Shown in pieces: positions 1 to 10,873 of a stretch of DNA of 64,000 bases. Position 1 is the first letter of the stretch. Each line of letters begins with the position of its first letter. Both the position numbers and the translations under genes were made by a program. The notes under the pieces were generated by a model that did no database searches, was not told where the DNA came from, and saw only the letters and a program-made list of their open reading frames with translations. This DNA comes from Acidobacteriota bacterium (GTDB taxonomy: Bacteria; Acidobacteriota; Thermoanaerobaculia; Gp7-AA8): NCBI GenBank assembly GCA_019247495.1, contig JAFAOU010000132.1:1-64000 (forward strand), given 5' to 3'.

Positions 1-149
1 GCAGCGCCCGCAAATCGCCGCTTGCGCAGCCATAAGCCGAAGGCATCCACACCCACAGCAGCGGGTGATCTTCTGGCCGAGCTCCCGAAGAAACTGCAAG
101 GTGCAGAAGCGAAGGGGAGGTGGGGAGGATGGGGTGAGGAGAAGAGAAT
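1..149. other. Left edge, no supported gene
   Basis: No complete gene is supported here. The minus strand shows short Cys-rich reading frames that could be the 3' part of a further small gene of the same operon, but no start or stop pair convinces me. This is the distal end of the element that lies mostly to the left of the window. Confidence 0.3.
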
Positions 150-377
150 TCACAGGCGCTCCTTCGTTGCAACAACTTCGAACACAAAGAAGCGCACGGC
201 TTGATCGGATCGAATGACAAGCATGTCCGTCGCGTTCATCACCGACGACGGAACTACGGCCTCAGGGCGCGTTCCTTGATACGTCGCCCACACGTACGGC
301 GGGTTTGACTCCGTCTGAATGGCGAGGATTGTGCCGGGACGCGGCATGGAGCGGCAGCGGACCAGAGTAGCCATCAC
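150..377 (-). CDS. Small hypothetical protein, last gene of overlapping mini-operon
   Basis: The product has 75 residues and I do not recognise the family. It has alternating beta-like hydrophobic stretches (VWATY, FFVFEVV) and no membrane segment or metal motif. Its ATG lies in a 4-base ATGA overlap with the stop of the gene upstream (374-377), so it is probably translated by coupling. It is the fifth and last gene of a tightly packed run of small genes typical of phage or integrative-element accessory regions. Function unknown. Confidence 0.55.
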   Translation of the reverse strand: MMATLVRCRSMPRPGTILAIQTESNPPYVWATYQGTRPEAVVPSSVMNATDMLVIRSDQAVRFFVFEVVATKERL

Positions 378-661
378 GCGATCCTCTCTGTCGGTGCTGG
401 CACAGGCGCAACCTGTCGATACGTCACGTCAATGGCGTGCAGCACGTATTCAGTTCGGCCTGTGCGCTCTGCGCAAATGACCTCCGGCTTTGCGCCGGAT
501 TCGATGGCGGGCGCCAGCATGATCTGCCGAATTGCGGCGGCAAGAAGCTCTGCCTCGTAATCACCCTCGGCCTGCAACGTCAGGACGTGCGTGTAGCGTC
601 GGATGTCCCGGTCGGCCCCATGGCGTTTGCCGCGTAGTTTGTTCTTGGCTGTGTAGATCAT
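374..661 (-). CDS. Small hypothetical protein of mobile-element operon
   Basis: The product has 95 residues, with a basic N terminus (KNKLRGKRHGADRDIRR) followed by an amphipathic helical stretch and a beta-rich C terminus. I do not recognise the family. Start and stop both lie in ATGA overlaps with the neighbours (658-661 and 374-377), which supports a real gene in a coupled operon. Confidence 0.55.
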   Translation of the reverse strand: MIYTAKNKLRGKRHGADRDIRRYTHVLTLQAEGDYEAELLAAAIRQIMLAPAIESGAKPEVICAERTGRTEYVLHAIDVTYRQVAPVPAPTERIA

Positions 662-741
662 TTCGTTTCCTTGATCGGTCCCTGTCGTTTGTGGGGTGTC
701 GAGTGATGGCAGGAGTTGCAGGGTTTGAGGGTGTCGGTCAT
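658..741 (-). CDS. 27-residue zinc-binding-type mini-protein
   Basis: This tiny frame starts MTDTLKPC and contains a CNSCHH motif (C-x2-C-H-H) suited to metal binding, followed by a basic tail. Its ATG overlaps the stop of the gene upstream (738-741) and its TGA overlaps the ATG of the gene downstream (658-661). It therefore fits exactly into the overlap chain, which is the main reason to accept so short a gene. Function unknown. Confidence 0.45.
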   Translation of the reverse strand: MTDTLKPCNSCHHSTPHKRQGPIKETK

Positions 742-1001
742 GCGCCCTCCGTTGCGGCCTGGCCCAACAGGTCTGCCAGATAACCGGCTACCCACGAATC
801 GCTCAGGACAGGCCAGCCGTCGCGCTCCGGGAAGGCGCTGCCGTCGTCGGTGAACCACGACCACAGTCGCGCCGCGAAATCTTTTGCCTCTTCTTGCGTC
901 CACTCTTCCGGCCACTCCCAGTCGTTACAGGAAGCGTTGCTGAGCTTATCGGCGTAGTCGCTGAGCATGTCGGCGGCGAGATCGAGTTCTTTGGGCGTCA
1001 T
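738..1001 (-). CDS. Acidic, Trp-rich small hypothetical protein
   Basis: The product has 87 residues and is acidic and mostly helical, with an N-terminal helix (PKELDLAADMLSDYADKL) and clustered tryptophans (WEWPEEW, LWSWF). It resembles small accessory proteins of phages and integrative elements in composition, but I cannot name a family. It is joined to both neighbours by ATGA overlaps (998-1001 and 738-741). Confidence 0.55.
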   Translation of the reverse strand: MTPKELDLAADMLSDYADKLSNASCNDWEWPEEWTQEEAKDFAARLWSWFTDDGSAFPERDGWPVLSDSWVAGYLADLLGQAATEGA

Positions 1002-1333
1002 CGTCCAACTCCTTCGCTGCCCGGCAGCGTGTCCTCGAACCGCTCATGCTGCGGCCCATGAACGAGCGGCTGCGGAAAGCGGCCACGCATCGCTGCGATT
1101 CGTAATCCGATGTTGTTGCCAGCGCCGAGTTGATTGTTCAGCCAGCCGGCACAGGCGAGGCACGCAAGACGCGATGCTGGTGGGGCACGGAGCGCTTCGA
1201 CTCCGCCAGCGCCATCGATCGCGGACACATGCAGTGTGCGGGGTGACATACCGGAAACTGAATCTCCAAGTTGGGCCGGCGACCGGTGACATACGTCGGA
1301 TTGGCTAGGCGAGTCATATCGAGACCTCGCCAT
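998..1333 (-). CDS. Hypothetical protein, first gene of overlapping mini-operon
   Basis: I chose the ATG at 1333 because a GGAAG ribosome-binding site lies just upstream; the frame stays open to a TTG at 1369 inside a hairpin. The product is 111 residues. Its C-terminal half (CLACAGWLNNQLGAGNNI and beyond) looks protein-like, while the first 40 residues are less convincing, and an internal ATG at 1249 is an alternative. It leads the five-gene chain and overlaps the next gene by ATGA. Family not recognised. Confidence 0.45.
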   Translation of the reverse strand: MARSRYDSPSQSDVCHRSPAQLGDSVSGMSPRTLHVSAIDGAGGVEALRAPPASRLACLACAGWLNNQLGAGNNIGLRIAAMRGRFPQPLVHGPQHERFEDTLPGSEGVGR

Positions 1334-1350
1334 TACTTCCGTAAGGATTG

Positions 1351-1371
1351 TTTTGAGCCTTGGGCTCAAAA
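1351..1371. repeat. Perfect 9-bp inverted repeat upstream of mini-operon
   Basis: The arms at 1351-1359 and 1363-1371 (ttttgagcc and its complement) are perfect, with a 3-base loop. It sits between the start of the small-gene operon and the tRNA-Glu remnant. It could be a terminator or an operator. A second imperfect repeat (1374-1383 with 1403-1412, one mismatch) follows, so the stretch may hold recombinase or regulator sites at the element end. Confidence 0.5.
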
Positions 1372-1461
1372 CCGTAGCGCGGAAATGCTCCGTAGAGAGA
1401 ACTCCGTGCTACGCTTCTCGCTTCGAACCCGGCTCCATGAGAGAGAAACGACCGGTGCTTG

Positions 1462-1509
1462 CGCCCTTTCACGGCGGCAACACGGGTTCGAACCCCGTTG
1501 GGGACGCCA
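1462..1509 (+). other. tRNA-Glu 3' half: attachment-site remnant
   Basis: The sequence runs from the anticodon arm (GCCCTTTCACGGC, anticodon TTC) through the T-arm with loop TTCGAAC to an acceptor strand ending in GCCA. It matches the 3' half of bacterial tRNA-Glu. The 5' half (acceptor, D-arm) is missing: the bases before 1462 do not pair. A 3' fragment starting at the anticodon arm is the usual footprint of a tyrosine-recombinase element inserted in a tRNA gene. The element should lie to the left, with the intact tRNA outside the window. Confidence 0.8.
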
Positions 1510-1565
1510 CTCGGCTCAGACTCCGAACGATCACGCCAAGGGCGCCGCTCCCCTACCCCCACGAT

Positions 1566-2054
1566 TCATGCGATTGGAAGGTGCGGTCGAGGGGAACTCG
1601 TCATCGACTGCAAGAAAGCTCGAGAATCTGGCGCAGCCCGAGAGCGGCGCCAGAAACAGCGGCGCGATAGGAAGTTTTCAACGCAGGAAAGGGCTTCGAC
1701 CCCTACCGCCGCGCGCACATCGTCCTGAAACTTCGATTGAACATTTATCAACGGGCAAAGCAGGCGTTGCAACAATCGATGAAGGCTCAAGAATGCATGC
1801 AAACTCGACTTTGCACTGGGCGCCACCCTCAGGACACCCTGCGTCACTGGTGTGGTAGGGGCAGTCAGCGCCGAGGAAGTCCCGGAAACGCACGACCCGT
1901 ACTCACCGCTGGCGATCGTATAGCACGAAGGATAGTTATGTACGTTGCCAGCTGGATCCGTGTCACCCTTCGCGACACATTTCTCGCACGCGAAAAGCGT
2001 TGGGGCGGAAAAAACTACGATGGAGACGACTAAAACAAGTAGAGCACGCTTCAT
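1566..2054 (-). pseudogene. Cys-rich exported protein, probably frameshifted
   Basis: The N terminus is a clear signal peptide (MKRALLVLVVSIVVFSAPTLFA) followed by CEKC and a Cys-containing segment up to about residue 58 (YGSCVSG). After that this frame loses protein character and becomes basic and low-complexity. The neighbouring frame (about 1678-1893) continues with a Cys-rich sequence (GADCPYHTSDAGCPEGG) that looks like the natural continuation. I infer a one-base frameshift near 1880 or a degenerate 3' end. It lies 41 bp downstream of the large gene 2096-5188 on the same strand. Family not recognised. Confidence 0.45.
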
Positions 2055-2095
2055 AGATCCTCACTCTAGTCAGTTGGTTGAGTTTCTTGACCCAC

Positions 2096-5000
2096 TCAAT
2101 GGGCCGGGCTGTTATCCAAATGAATCGTCTCCGCCGTTCCAGCGGAGAGAGTGAATTCGGTAATCGGCGGCAACGAATTTCCCATCCCCGCCGCAATACT
2201 GAGCAACTGCGATAGGGAGCCGGCACGAATGATCTTCCAGCGGCCGGCCGTAAGAGCAGCGATGCTCACCGCGGAGCGAAAAATGCCGGTTGGCGCTACG
2301 GCGTTCAGATTGATCGCACGACCATCCGTCGCTACGAGCCAAAAGAGGTATGGGTTCTTATCGTTCCAATCGGAGATCGTGAGCGCCGCCGTTGCCGTTG
2401 GGACACGAAGATCCAACGTCTGACCGGGAAAGGCCTTGAAGGCATCGACGGTTCCCATGGGAGTGACGACGCTGCAGAGCGCGACTGGAGGGGCCGGGGG
2501 GATCAGGTCCACTGAGAATGCCCCGTCAGAATTCGATTCCGCGCCGGCCCGATCCGGGTTACCTGTTGGTCCAACGAACAGACAATCCACATGCGCGCCC
2601 GAAAGTGGTGACCCACCGAGGTCGTGGATCGTGCCCTCGATCCTGGCTGCGTCGGCGAGATCAAGGACGATGGCGATGTCAGCACCTTCGTCCACCGTGA
2701 CCGCCCTCTGCGCCCCTCGCCGAGTCTCGGTGTCGCGGACCGAGAACGTCCAACTTCCCGGAATCAGGTCGTCGAACGTAACGTCACCGTTGAGATCTGT
2801 CGTACCTCCTCGATTGGAGAGTTCCTCGACATTACCGGAATCCTCGCGCCGCGATACCCAGACAACGGTTCGTGGCAAAGGTTGATCGCCATGCCGCACG
2901 CGAGCAGTCACGCTGCCGCCCTTGGGAATGGCGATCTCGATACGGCGGGAAGGATCATTGAATCCGACCTCACCGATGGGAATGATGTTCCCCTGCGAAC
3001 TTAGCCGCGCAACGCCGACCCGGTACGTTCCCTTCTCCTGCAGGACGGCGTGAAAGATCCCGTCCGCGTCGGAGATAAAGTTCATCCTGTTCGTTCCATC
3101 CTCGATGGTGATCTTGGCCCGCAAACCTTTCCCGTCCGACGTGACAATCCCTTCAAAGACGTTGGGCGTGATCGTCCTCTCCAGACGACGCGTTTCTCCG
3201 GCTTTCACGTCGAGATCTCCGATCTCCACTGGCGAATAGTTACCTGCGGCATTCACCACACCCTCCAAGCGCCAGCTTCCGGCGTGAAGGCGCTCAAATC
3301 GCACCGGGGTGTCGTTCTTGGGAGTATCGTCTTGCCGCCGCTCCGACTCGCGAGACCGATCGCTGGGCCGCATCGCCAACATCACGATGCGTGACGAGGG
3401 AAACCGCTCGAGAAATGCCTTGTCGATCTTGACGTCTGCGATCACTGTAGCCGGTTCGGTAATGGGGAGCGGATCGATCACACCACGCTCCAGAGGGTCC
3501 ACACGAAGTACAACGGCATCGGAAAGGTCGCCGTCTCCCGTTTCTCCGACAACGCGCAACCGGCGGCGGACGGGCAGCCCGGACAGGCGCGCCCAGCCGC
3601 GGTCGTCGGTGAGCGCTTCCTTCACAACGATTGTTTTTTGGCCGGGGAGTGAGTCGCTCGTGGCCCGTACGGTTGCCCCGGCAACCAGCGCCCCGCCCGG
3701 ATCGCGCACGACATGCACGTCCGCCGATCCGGCGCCATGGAGAAGGAAGTCGCCTAAGGACTGCTCCCCCGGTTGAAGCACTCTCTCGGTCACAACCGGC
3801 TCGAAGGGCGCGAACTCAAGAACCGTACTTTGACATCCGGCCGCGGCGGTGAACCGGGCGAGATTGTCTTGGCCGATTTCGATCGGTACCGTGACGCGGT
3901 CCCCCTCGCTGCAGTCGCGCAGCACGGCCACCCCAGAATGGGGGGACGGCAGATCCTGCTCCGCAAAGCGAAGGTGCAGGCGCGCGCCGGCACGCGGATG
4001 AACCGCCGCCGGCCACGGCTCCGCGCTCGCGTCCTGGCGTGACTCGGCCAGATCGGGCACGGTGGAGAAAAAACGATCTTTCGTGAAGCCATAAAACGGA
4101 CCGCGGACACCATCCGTTTTCACGTAGACGACACTCCCGCCCATCACCTCTTCCACGAAGTGCTCCACGAGCTTCTGATGGCCGGCGGCGTCCCGGCCAT
4201 ACGTCTGCAGCCCTTCACCCAAGTCCTTGCGTGAGACGCTCTTGAGGAACAGAGCACCGGAGCTCGTGGCAGGACGCCTGGCAGATGGGAGCGCGATGCA
4301 AATTGCGCGCTGGTCGGCCGCCACCAGCGTCACAGTCGTTAGTTTCAGAGCTGTCTGCATGAAATAGTGCGGATCGGGATACTTCGAGTAGACCCCGTAC
4401 ACACCCGGCGGCAAAGAGTTCCAGGCGAGCACGGTGCTCTTCGTCCACCGCGCCCAGACCCGTGGCTCCTCGTCGGCCAGACTACCGGCCGCCGCGGAAT
4501 CCTCCCGTGAGAGCGTCACAATGAGGTTTGGATCGACACGATCGGTCGTCACCTTCAGCGTGGCCCCTTTTGGTAGAGAAACGTCGAACGTGGAGGGGCC
4601 GTTTTCAGGGCGGATCCGCCATTCTGCCGCGCGGCCGGGCGCTTCGAAGAGGAGCGGAACGGCGCCGTCAGGCAACTTCCGAGTCCACGTGCCATTTTGA
4701 TCCGTTGTAACCGACAAATCCGAAGCAAGATAACGAACAGCCAGTTCGCTTAAAGTGCCCAGGGGCGGCGGAACTGCGGCGTTCAAGCCCTCCACGCGCG
4801 CACCCCCTAGGGGACGGCCCTCCTCATCTCTTACAGTGCCGGTCATTGGTTTCAGGGGAGGGAGTTCAATGACCAGATTGACACCGGAAGTCTTTGTAAC
4901 AGAGACCGGCCCGCGCGAAGAAACGCCAAATCCTTTGACGCCAGCAATCAGCCAATACTTTCCGGCCGGGACGTGAAGGATGGAAACGCCTTTTTCTGCA

Positions 5001-5188
5001 ATCTCCTCCACCAACGGGCGGCTCGACGGCTGCCACGCGGGGACGATTGCGACATATGCCTGGGCAACGGGGCTGGCGCCGGCTGTATGCACGCGAACTG
5101 TGACCGCGATATCGCCGGCGGTGGCGGTTAGCGGAACGGAAATGAAGGTGGACAGAAGGAGTGCGAGGGTCGTCATTCCCTTAACCAT
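2096..5188 (-). CDS. Exported protein with repeated carboxypeptidase-regulatory-like domains
   Basis: The 1030-residue product starts with a signal peptide (MVKGMTTLALLLSTFISVPLTATA). It then shows a series of beta-sandwich modules of the CarboxypepD_reg type, recognisable from phrases such as GTVRDEEGRPLGGARVEGL near residue 110 and GTIHDLGGSPLSGAHVDCL near 850. Such proteins are large, secreted or envelope-bound, and frequent in Acidobacteria. No catalytic motif is visible. An internal ATG four codons in is an alternative start. Specific function unknown. Confidence 0.85.
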   Translation of the reverse strand: MVKGMTTLALLLSTFISVPLTATAGDIAVTVRVHTAGASPVAQAYVAIVPAWQPSSRPLVEEIAEKGVSILHVPAGKYWLIAGVKGFGVSSRGPVSVTKTSGVNLVIELPPLKPMTGTVRDEEGRPLGGARVEGLNAAVPPPLGTLSELAVRYLASDLSVTTDQNGTWTRKLPDGAVPLLFEAPGRAAEWRIRPENGPSTFDVSLPKGATLKVTTDRVDPNLIVTLSREDSAAAGSLADEEPRVWARWTKSTVLAWNSLPPGVYGVYSKYPDPHYFMQTALKLTTVTLVAADQRAICIALPSARRPATSSGALFLKSVSRKDLGEGLQTYGRDAAGHQKLVEHFVEEVMGGSVVYVKTDGVRGPFYGFTKDRFFSTVPDLAESRQDASAEPWPAAVHPRAGARLHLRFAEQDLPSPHSGVAVLRDCSEGDRVTVPIEIGQDNLARFTAAAGCQSTVLEFAPFEPVVTERVLQPGEQSLGDFLLHGAGSADVHVVRDPGGALVAGATVRATSDSLPGQKTIVVKEALTDDRGWARLSGLPVRRRLRVVGETGDGDLSDAVVLRVDPLERGVIDPLPITEPATVIADVKIDKAFLERFPSSRIVMLAMRPSDRSRESERRQDDTPKNDTPVRFERLHAGSWRLEGVVNAAGNYSPVEIGDLDVKAGETRRLERTITPNVFEGIVTSDGKGLRAKITIEDGTNRMNFISDADGIFHAVLQEKGTYRVGVARLSSQGNIIPIGEVGFNDPSRRIEIAIPKGGSVTARVRHGDQPLPRTVVWVSRREDSGNVEELSNRGGTTDLNGDVTFDDLIPGSWTFSVRDTETRRGAQRAVTVDEGADIAIVLDLADAARIEGTIHDLGGSPLSGAHVDCLFVGPTGNPDRAGAESNSDGAFSVDLIPPAPPVALCSVVTPMGTVDAFKAFPGQTLDLRVPTATAALTISDWNDKNPYLFWLVATDGRAINLNAVAPTGIFRSAVSIAALTAGRWKIIRAGSLSQLLSIAAGMGNSLPPITEFTLSAGTAETIHLDNSPAH

Positions 5189-5394
5189 TGCGGTCGACTC
5201 GCTTCTCCCCTGTATTTCGTTCCGGCAGTGCTGTCAATCAGGCTGTGATGGACTTCCGTTAGGATAACGGTCGGCTGCAAGGATGTCGAAGAATTTTCTC
5301 CTGCCGTTGCGGCACAGATACTCCTCCTCACTCGGGGAAAACGTTGAGTGCGATACCGCAACGGTTGCACGGCCGTGACATCATCGGCCACCGC

Positions 5395-6006
5395 ATGACC
5401 GCCAGAATGATCCTCCTCACCTTCCTCCTGGCGACGACTGCGTTCGCGGCGCCGCCGAAGAAGATCGGACGGGCGATGGTCACGTTTTATTGGCTGATCG
5501 ACGAATCTGCGCCGCGGTATCGGGGGAAGGCGAAAGCGGAACTGGTGGATGTGCGGGGACGGATTATCGCCACGACCAGCGTTCGATTCCGCCGCGACTT
5601 GATCCGCGAAGGCAGCGGGCATCTTCGCGACGGGCGAACTGTGGCTTACGATCGCAGGGTGCACGGAACGAATCGATTTCGTATCGTGCAGTCAACGTAC
5701 GGCGTCGGACAACTCGGCTGCGCGCTCGTTCCGTATCGCACGGTCGCCGTCGATCCTCACTTCGTAAAACTCGGAACGACGATCAGCATCCCGCAATTGA
5801 AGGGAGCTCGCCTTCCGGACGGCACGATCCACGATGGCATCTTCGTGGCGAACGATCGCGGTCACTTCCGAGGAGCGCACGTTGACCTCTTCGTCGGCGT
5901 CGGACCGAAAGGCGCGCGGCCGTTCATTCGAAAAGGGTACGGTTCGCGGTCCCACGTCAAGGTGTATCAGGTCGGCGAGGCGGCGCCCGACGACTGCAAC
6001 CGATAG
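5395..6006 (+). CDS. Exported 3D-domain protein (MltA-type double-psi beta barrel)
   Basis: I start at the ATG at 5395, just before a signal peptide (MILLTFLLATTAFA); the frame is open further upstream. The C-terminal half carries the 3D signature with three conserved aspartates (DGIFVANDRGHFRG, then HVDLFVG), the barrel that binds or cleaves peptidoglycan in MltA-like lytic transglycosylases and Rpf/YabE-type proteins. The length of 203 residues suits a stand-alone 3D protein. Probable cell-wall role. It converges with the next gene, and the two 3' ends overlap by 40 bp. Confidence 0.75.
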   Translation: MTARMILLTFLLATTAFAAPPKKIGRAMVTFYWLIDESAPRYRGKAKAELVDVRGRIIATTSVRFRRDLIREGSGHLRDGRTVAYDRRVHGTNRFRIVQSTYGVGQLGCALVPYRTVAVDPHFVKLGTTISIPQLKGARLPDGTIHDGIFVANDRGHFRGAHVDLFVGVGPKGARPFIRKGYGSRSHVKVYQVGEAAPDDCNR

Positions 6007-6386
6007 TCCGCGCCGGAGAGCTGTTCGGCGGTCTTCCAGAACGACAGCAGGAAGAGCGCACCGAGAATCAGGTCGATGACGGCAGCTCCGACGAGAGGGA
6101 GCGCCGCGCGGCCTTGCGCGTAGAGGATGACGATTGGCGCTCCGAACGCGAGTTTTTCCAGAGCGGCCACCGGCATCATCGGTCTGTAGCGCGCAGGGTC
6201 TCGCGACATGACCAGAAAAAGCACGTGCCACACGACGACGGCGCCGACGAAGCCGTAGAAATACTCCGGATGCGTGACCGGCGGCGGAGACGTCCGGCCG
6301 ACGCGCGATTCCATGAAGTACTGCGGCGTGACGACCAGTAGGCCGTAAATGCCTGCAATGAGAAAGACGTTCCGGGCAAATTTCAT
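5967..6386 (-). CDS. Four-helix integral membrane protein
   Basis: The product has 139 residues from the ATG at 6386 (MKFARNVFLIAGIYG). Four hydrophobic segments are visible: residues about 5-23, 45-63, 78-95 and 98-117. The frame opens upstream to 6431, but those residues are unlike a membrane protein start. I recognise no enzyme motif. It is probably co-directional cargo with the SnoaL-like gene 48 bp upstream. Confidence 0.65.
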   Translation of the reverse strand: MKFARNVFLIAGIYGLLVVTPQYFMESRVGRTSPPPVTHPEYFYGFVGAVVVWHVLFLVMSRDPARYRPMMPVAALEKLAFGAPIVILYAQGRAALPLVGAAVIDLILGALFLLSFWKTAEQLSGADYRLQSSGAASPT

Positions 6387-6434
6387 TGTGGCCTCCGCTG
6401 TGTAGTGAGAGCCGGCGGAGAACCGTTTCATTCG

Positions 6435-6845
6435 CTACGAATTCGTTCCGCGCGTAATTGTGATGGGCGTGAAGATCTCGGCTTGCAGCATCCATCCTTC
6501 GGCGGTGCATTGCCACTTCGCTGCGTAACGGCCGGCGATTTCTATCGGTCCGTCCTTCGCCGTGAGCATCCCTGTCCACCGTCCGTGCTCCTCGGCCATG
6601 CCCCAATCTTCGTTCACGTGAATCTCGTCCGGCGTTCCTTCGTGCACGACGCTGGGATCGTGCGCGAACGTCTCCGCCCAGCTGCGGACGCTGTCTTTCC
6701 TTCCATTCCGCTGCAGGCTGCGCGCAGTCACGACGTGATACGAAGGAAGGAAGAAGGCTCCGATCGCCTCCGGCTCGCGGCGTGCGATGGCCTCGTTGAT
6801 CGATGCACGTGCGGCGCGAATGGCCGCGCTGGCTTCGTCACTCAT
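6435..6845 (-). CDS. SnoaL-like / DUF4440 (NTF2-fold) protein
   Basis: From the ATG at 6845 the product is 136 residues. An N-terminal helix (AAIRAARASINEAIARREPEAIGAFF) is followed by the cone-shaped NTF2-like beta sheet (YHVVTARSL, GRWTG, AAKWQCTAEGWMLQAEIFTP). The pattern is typical of DUF4440/SnoaL-like proteins, small exported or cytosolic proteins of diverse function. It lies 8 bp downstream of the FMN dehydrogenase stop, so the two probably form an operon. Confidence 0.7.
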   Translation of the reverse strand: MSDEASAAIRAARASINEAIARREPEAIGAFFLPSYHVVTARSLQRNGRKDSVRSWAETFAHDPSVVHEGTPDEIHVNEDWGMAEEHGRWTGMLTAKDGPIEIAGRYAAKWQCTAEGWMLQAEIFTPITITRGTNS

Positions 6846-6852
6846 GCGGCGA

Positions 6853-8043
6853 TCATACGATCCCAATGCGGTGCTGCATGTTGTCGCCGACAAATGATTG
6901 ATCGAGATCGCGAACCGAGGCGCAGCCGAGGAGCTTCATCGTCCGGATGATGTCGGAGCGCAGGATGTCGATCGATCGCGCTACGCCCGCCGTACCGGCG
7001 GCGCCGAGGCCGTAGGCGTGGGCCCGTCCGATCAGGACAGCGCGCGCGCCGAGGCAGAGCGCTTTCACGATATCGCTACCTCTTCGTATACCGCCGTCGA
7101 GAAGGACCTCGGCCTGATCATTGACCGCTCCGAGAACTTCCGGGAGCACGCGCAACGTCGGCGCGACACCATCGAGCTGTCGTCCGCCATGATTCGAGAC
7201 GACGACTGCGGCGGCGCCGTGATCGATGGATTGACGCGCGTCATCGGCAGTGTGGACACCTTTCACAATGATCGGACCCTGCCACGCGTCGCGAATCCAT
7301 CGAAAATCTGCCCACGACACCGTCGACTGCTCCAGCGCCGCCGCGACGTCGGCATAGGGCATCGGACCGTCCTTGAGGATGACGTTCGCGAACTTCATCA
7401 AGCCGCCATCGGCGAGGAACGCGGCGAGCCAGCGCGGACGCGCCAGGAATTGCGCGACGAATGGCAGCATCGTGAATGGCGCGCCCGACACGAGCTCGCG
7501 AGTTCCATTGCGCACGTCGCGCTCGCGCATTCCGGCGACCGGCGTGTCGACGGTGACGACCAGCGCGGAACAGCCGGCGCTCTTCGCGCGCTCGATGCCG
7601 GCCAGCGCTACGTCGCGTCCGCCGACGAGATAGAGCTGGTACCACACCGGTCCGCGCGTGGCGGCCTTCACATCGTGGACGCCACAGCCGGAGAGCGTCG
7701 ACAGCGTGTAGATCGTGCCCGCGTCGCCCGCCGCACGCGCCGCGGCTTCTTCGCCGCGCGGCCAGAAAAGCCGCGAGCTGCCGACCGGCGCGAGAATCAA
7801 GGGGAGCTCGATGGTCTCTCCGAGGACCGTCGTTCGCAGATCGACATTCGCGGTGGCGACTGCCGAGCGCGGACGGAACATGACGTCATCGAACACGCGC
7901 GCGTTCTCGCGCATCGTCCACTCCGCCCCCGCACCGCCATCGATGTAGTCGAAGACCACGCGCGGAAGACGTCTCTTCGCGATGGCGCGGAGATCCGCAA
8001 TGTTGACGACGGATGGAGGATCGACGCGCGACATGGATCGCAT
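6853..8043 (-). CDS. FMN-dependent alpha-hydroxy acid dehydrogenase/oxidase
   Basis: The 396-residue product has the full family length. It shows the N-terminal DYIDGGAG segment, the FMN-binding LAPVGSSRLFWPRGE segment, the catalytic histidine motif SNHGGRQLDG and the phosphate-binding DGGIRRGSDIVKALCLGA. Members oxidise 2-hydroxy acids such as L-lactate, glycolate or mandelate with FMN, passing electrons to oxygen or the respiratory chain. The sequence does not tell which substrate or acceptor is used. An alternative start is the ATG at 8034. Confidence 0.85.
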   Translation of the reverse strand: MRSMSRVDPPSVVNIADLRAIAKRRLPRVVFDYIDGGAGAEWTMRENARVFDDVMFRPRSAVATANVDLRTTVLGETIELPLILAPVGSSRLFWPRGEEAAARAAGDAGTIYTLSTLSGCGVHDVKAATRGPVWYQLYLVGGRDVALAGIERAKSAGCSALVVTVDTPVAGMRERDVRNGTRELVSGAPFTMLPFVAQFLARPRWLAAFLADGGLMKFANVILKDGPMPYADVAAALEQSTVSWADFRWIRDAWQGPIIVKGVHTADDARQSIDHGAAAVVVSNHGGRQLDGVAPTLRVLPEVLGAVNDQAEVLLDGGIRRGSDIVKALCLGARAVLIGRAHAYGLGAAGTAGVARSIDILRSDIIRTMKLLGCASVRDLDQSFVGDNMQHRIGIV

Positions 8044-8044
8044 T

Positions 8045-8158
8045 CTAGCGGGGCGTCGTAGCGCGTCCCAGCAGCAACGCGGCCGCCGACGCCGAGAACA
8101 CCGAGTAGTCGAGCGGCCACTTCACGCCCTGCGAGATGGCCATCGCCAATCCGAACAT
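8045..8158 (-). CDS. Possible 37-residue membrane mini-protein
   Basis: The frame from the ATG at 8158 encodes 37 residues with a hydrophobic stretch (MFGLAMAIS) and a second one (VFSASAAALLL). It stops one base before the ATG of the FMN dehydrogenase, an arrangement that would couple translation. The in-frame sequence upstream stays hydrophobic (GPAILLA), so the true start could lie earlier. It may be a short gene or a decayed fragment. Confidence 0.3.
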   Translation of the reverse strand: MFGLAMAISQGVKWPLDYSVFSASAAALLLGRATTPR

Positions 8159-8230
8159 TGCCAACAGAATTGCTGGGCCAAAGCGCCGCCTTCGACCAGC
8201 ACCGCCGGTAGATCGATTCTAAGGGGAACG

Positions 8231-8309
8231 TTTCACGCGGAGGTCGCGGAGGGGCGGAGCACGCGGAGAAAAGAAGCGGTTCTCTCCGCGTCCCCGCGTC
8301 TCCGCGTGA

Positions 8310-8310
<1 letters not shown>
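8231..8310. repeat. GC-rich inverted repeat (REP-like)
   Basis: Left arm 8233-8270 (tcacgcggag and related cgcggag units) is complementary to right arm 8280-8309 (ttctctccgcg to ctccgcgtga), with imperfections. Short cgcggag direct units recur inside each arm. It abuts the ftsK stop codon and lies in the only intergenic gap nearby, so it may act as a transcription barrier. Such extragenic palindromes are common in Acidobacteriota-type genomes. Confidence 0.6.
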
Positions 8311-10817
<2,507 letters not shown>

Positions 10818-10873
10818 CACACACCCATCACGTTATCTGCAATTGCAGAGAGTAGCAGAAAACTGCGCGACCG

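Noticed and set aside
6898..8061. Plus-strand frame of nearly 390 codons opposite the FMN dehydrogenase
   Set aside because: Antisense shadow of a well-conserved enzyme; no domain pattern.
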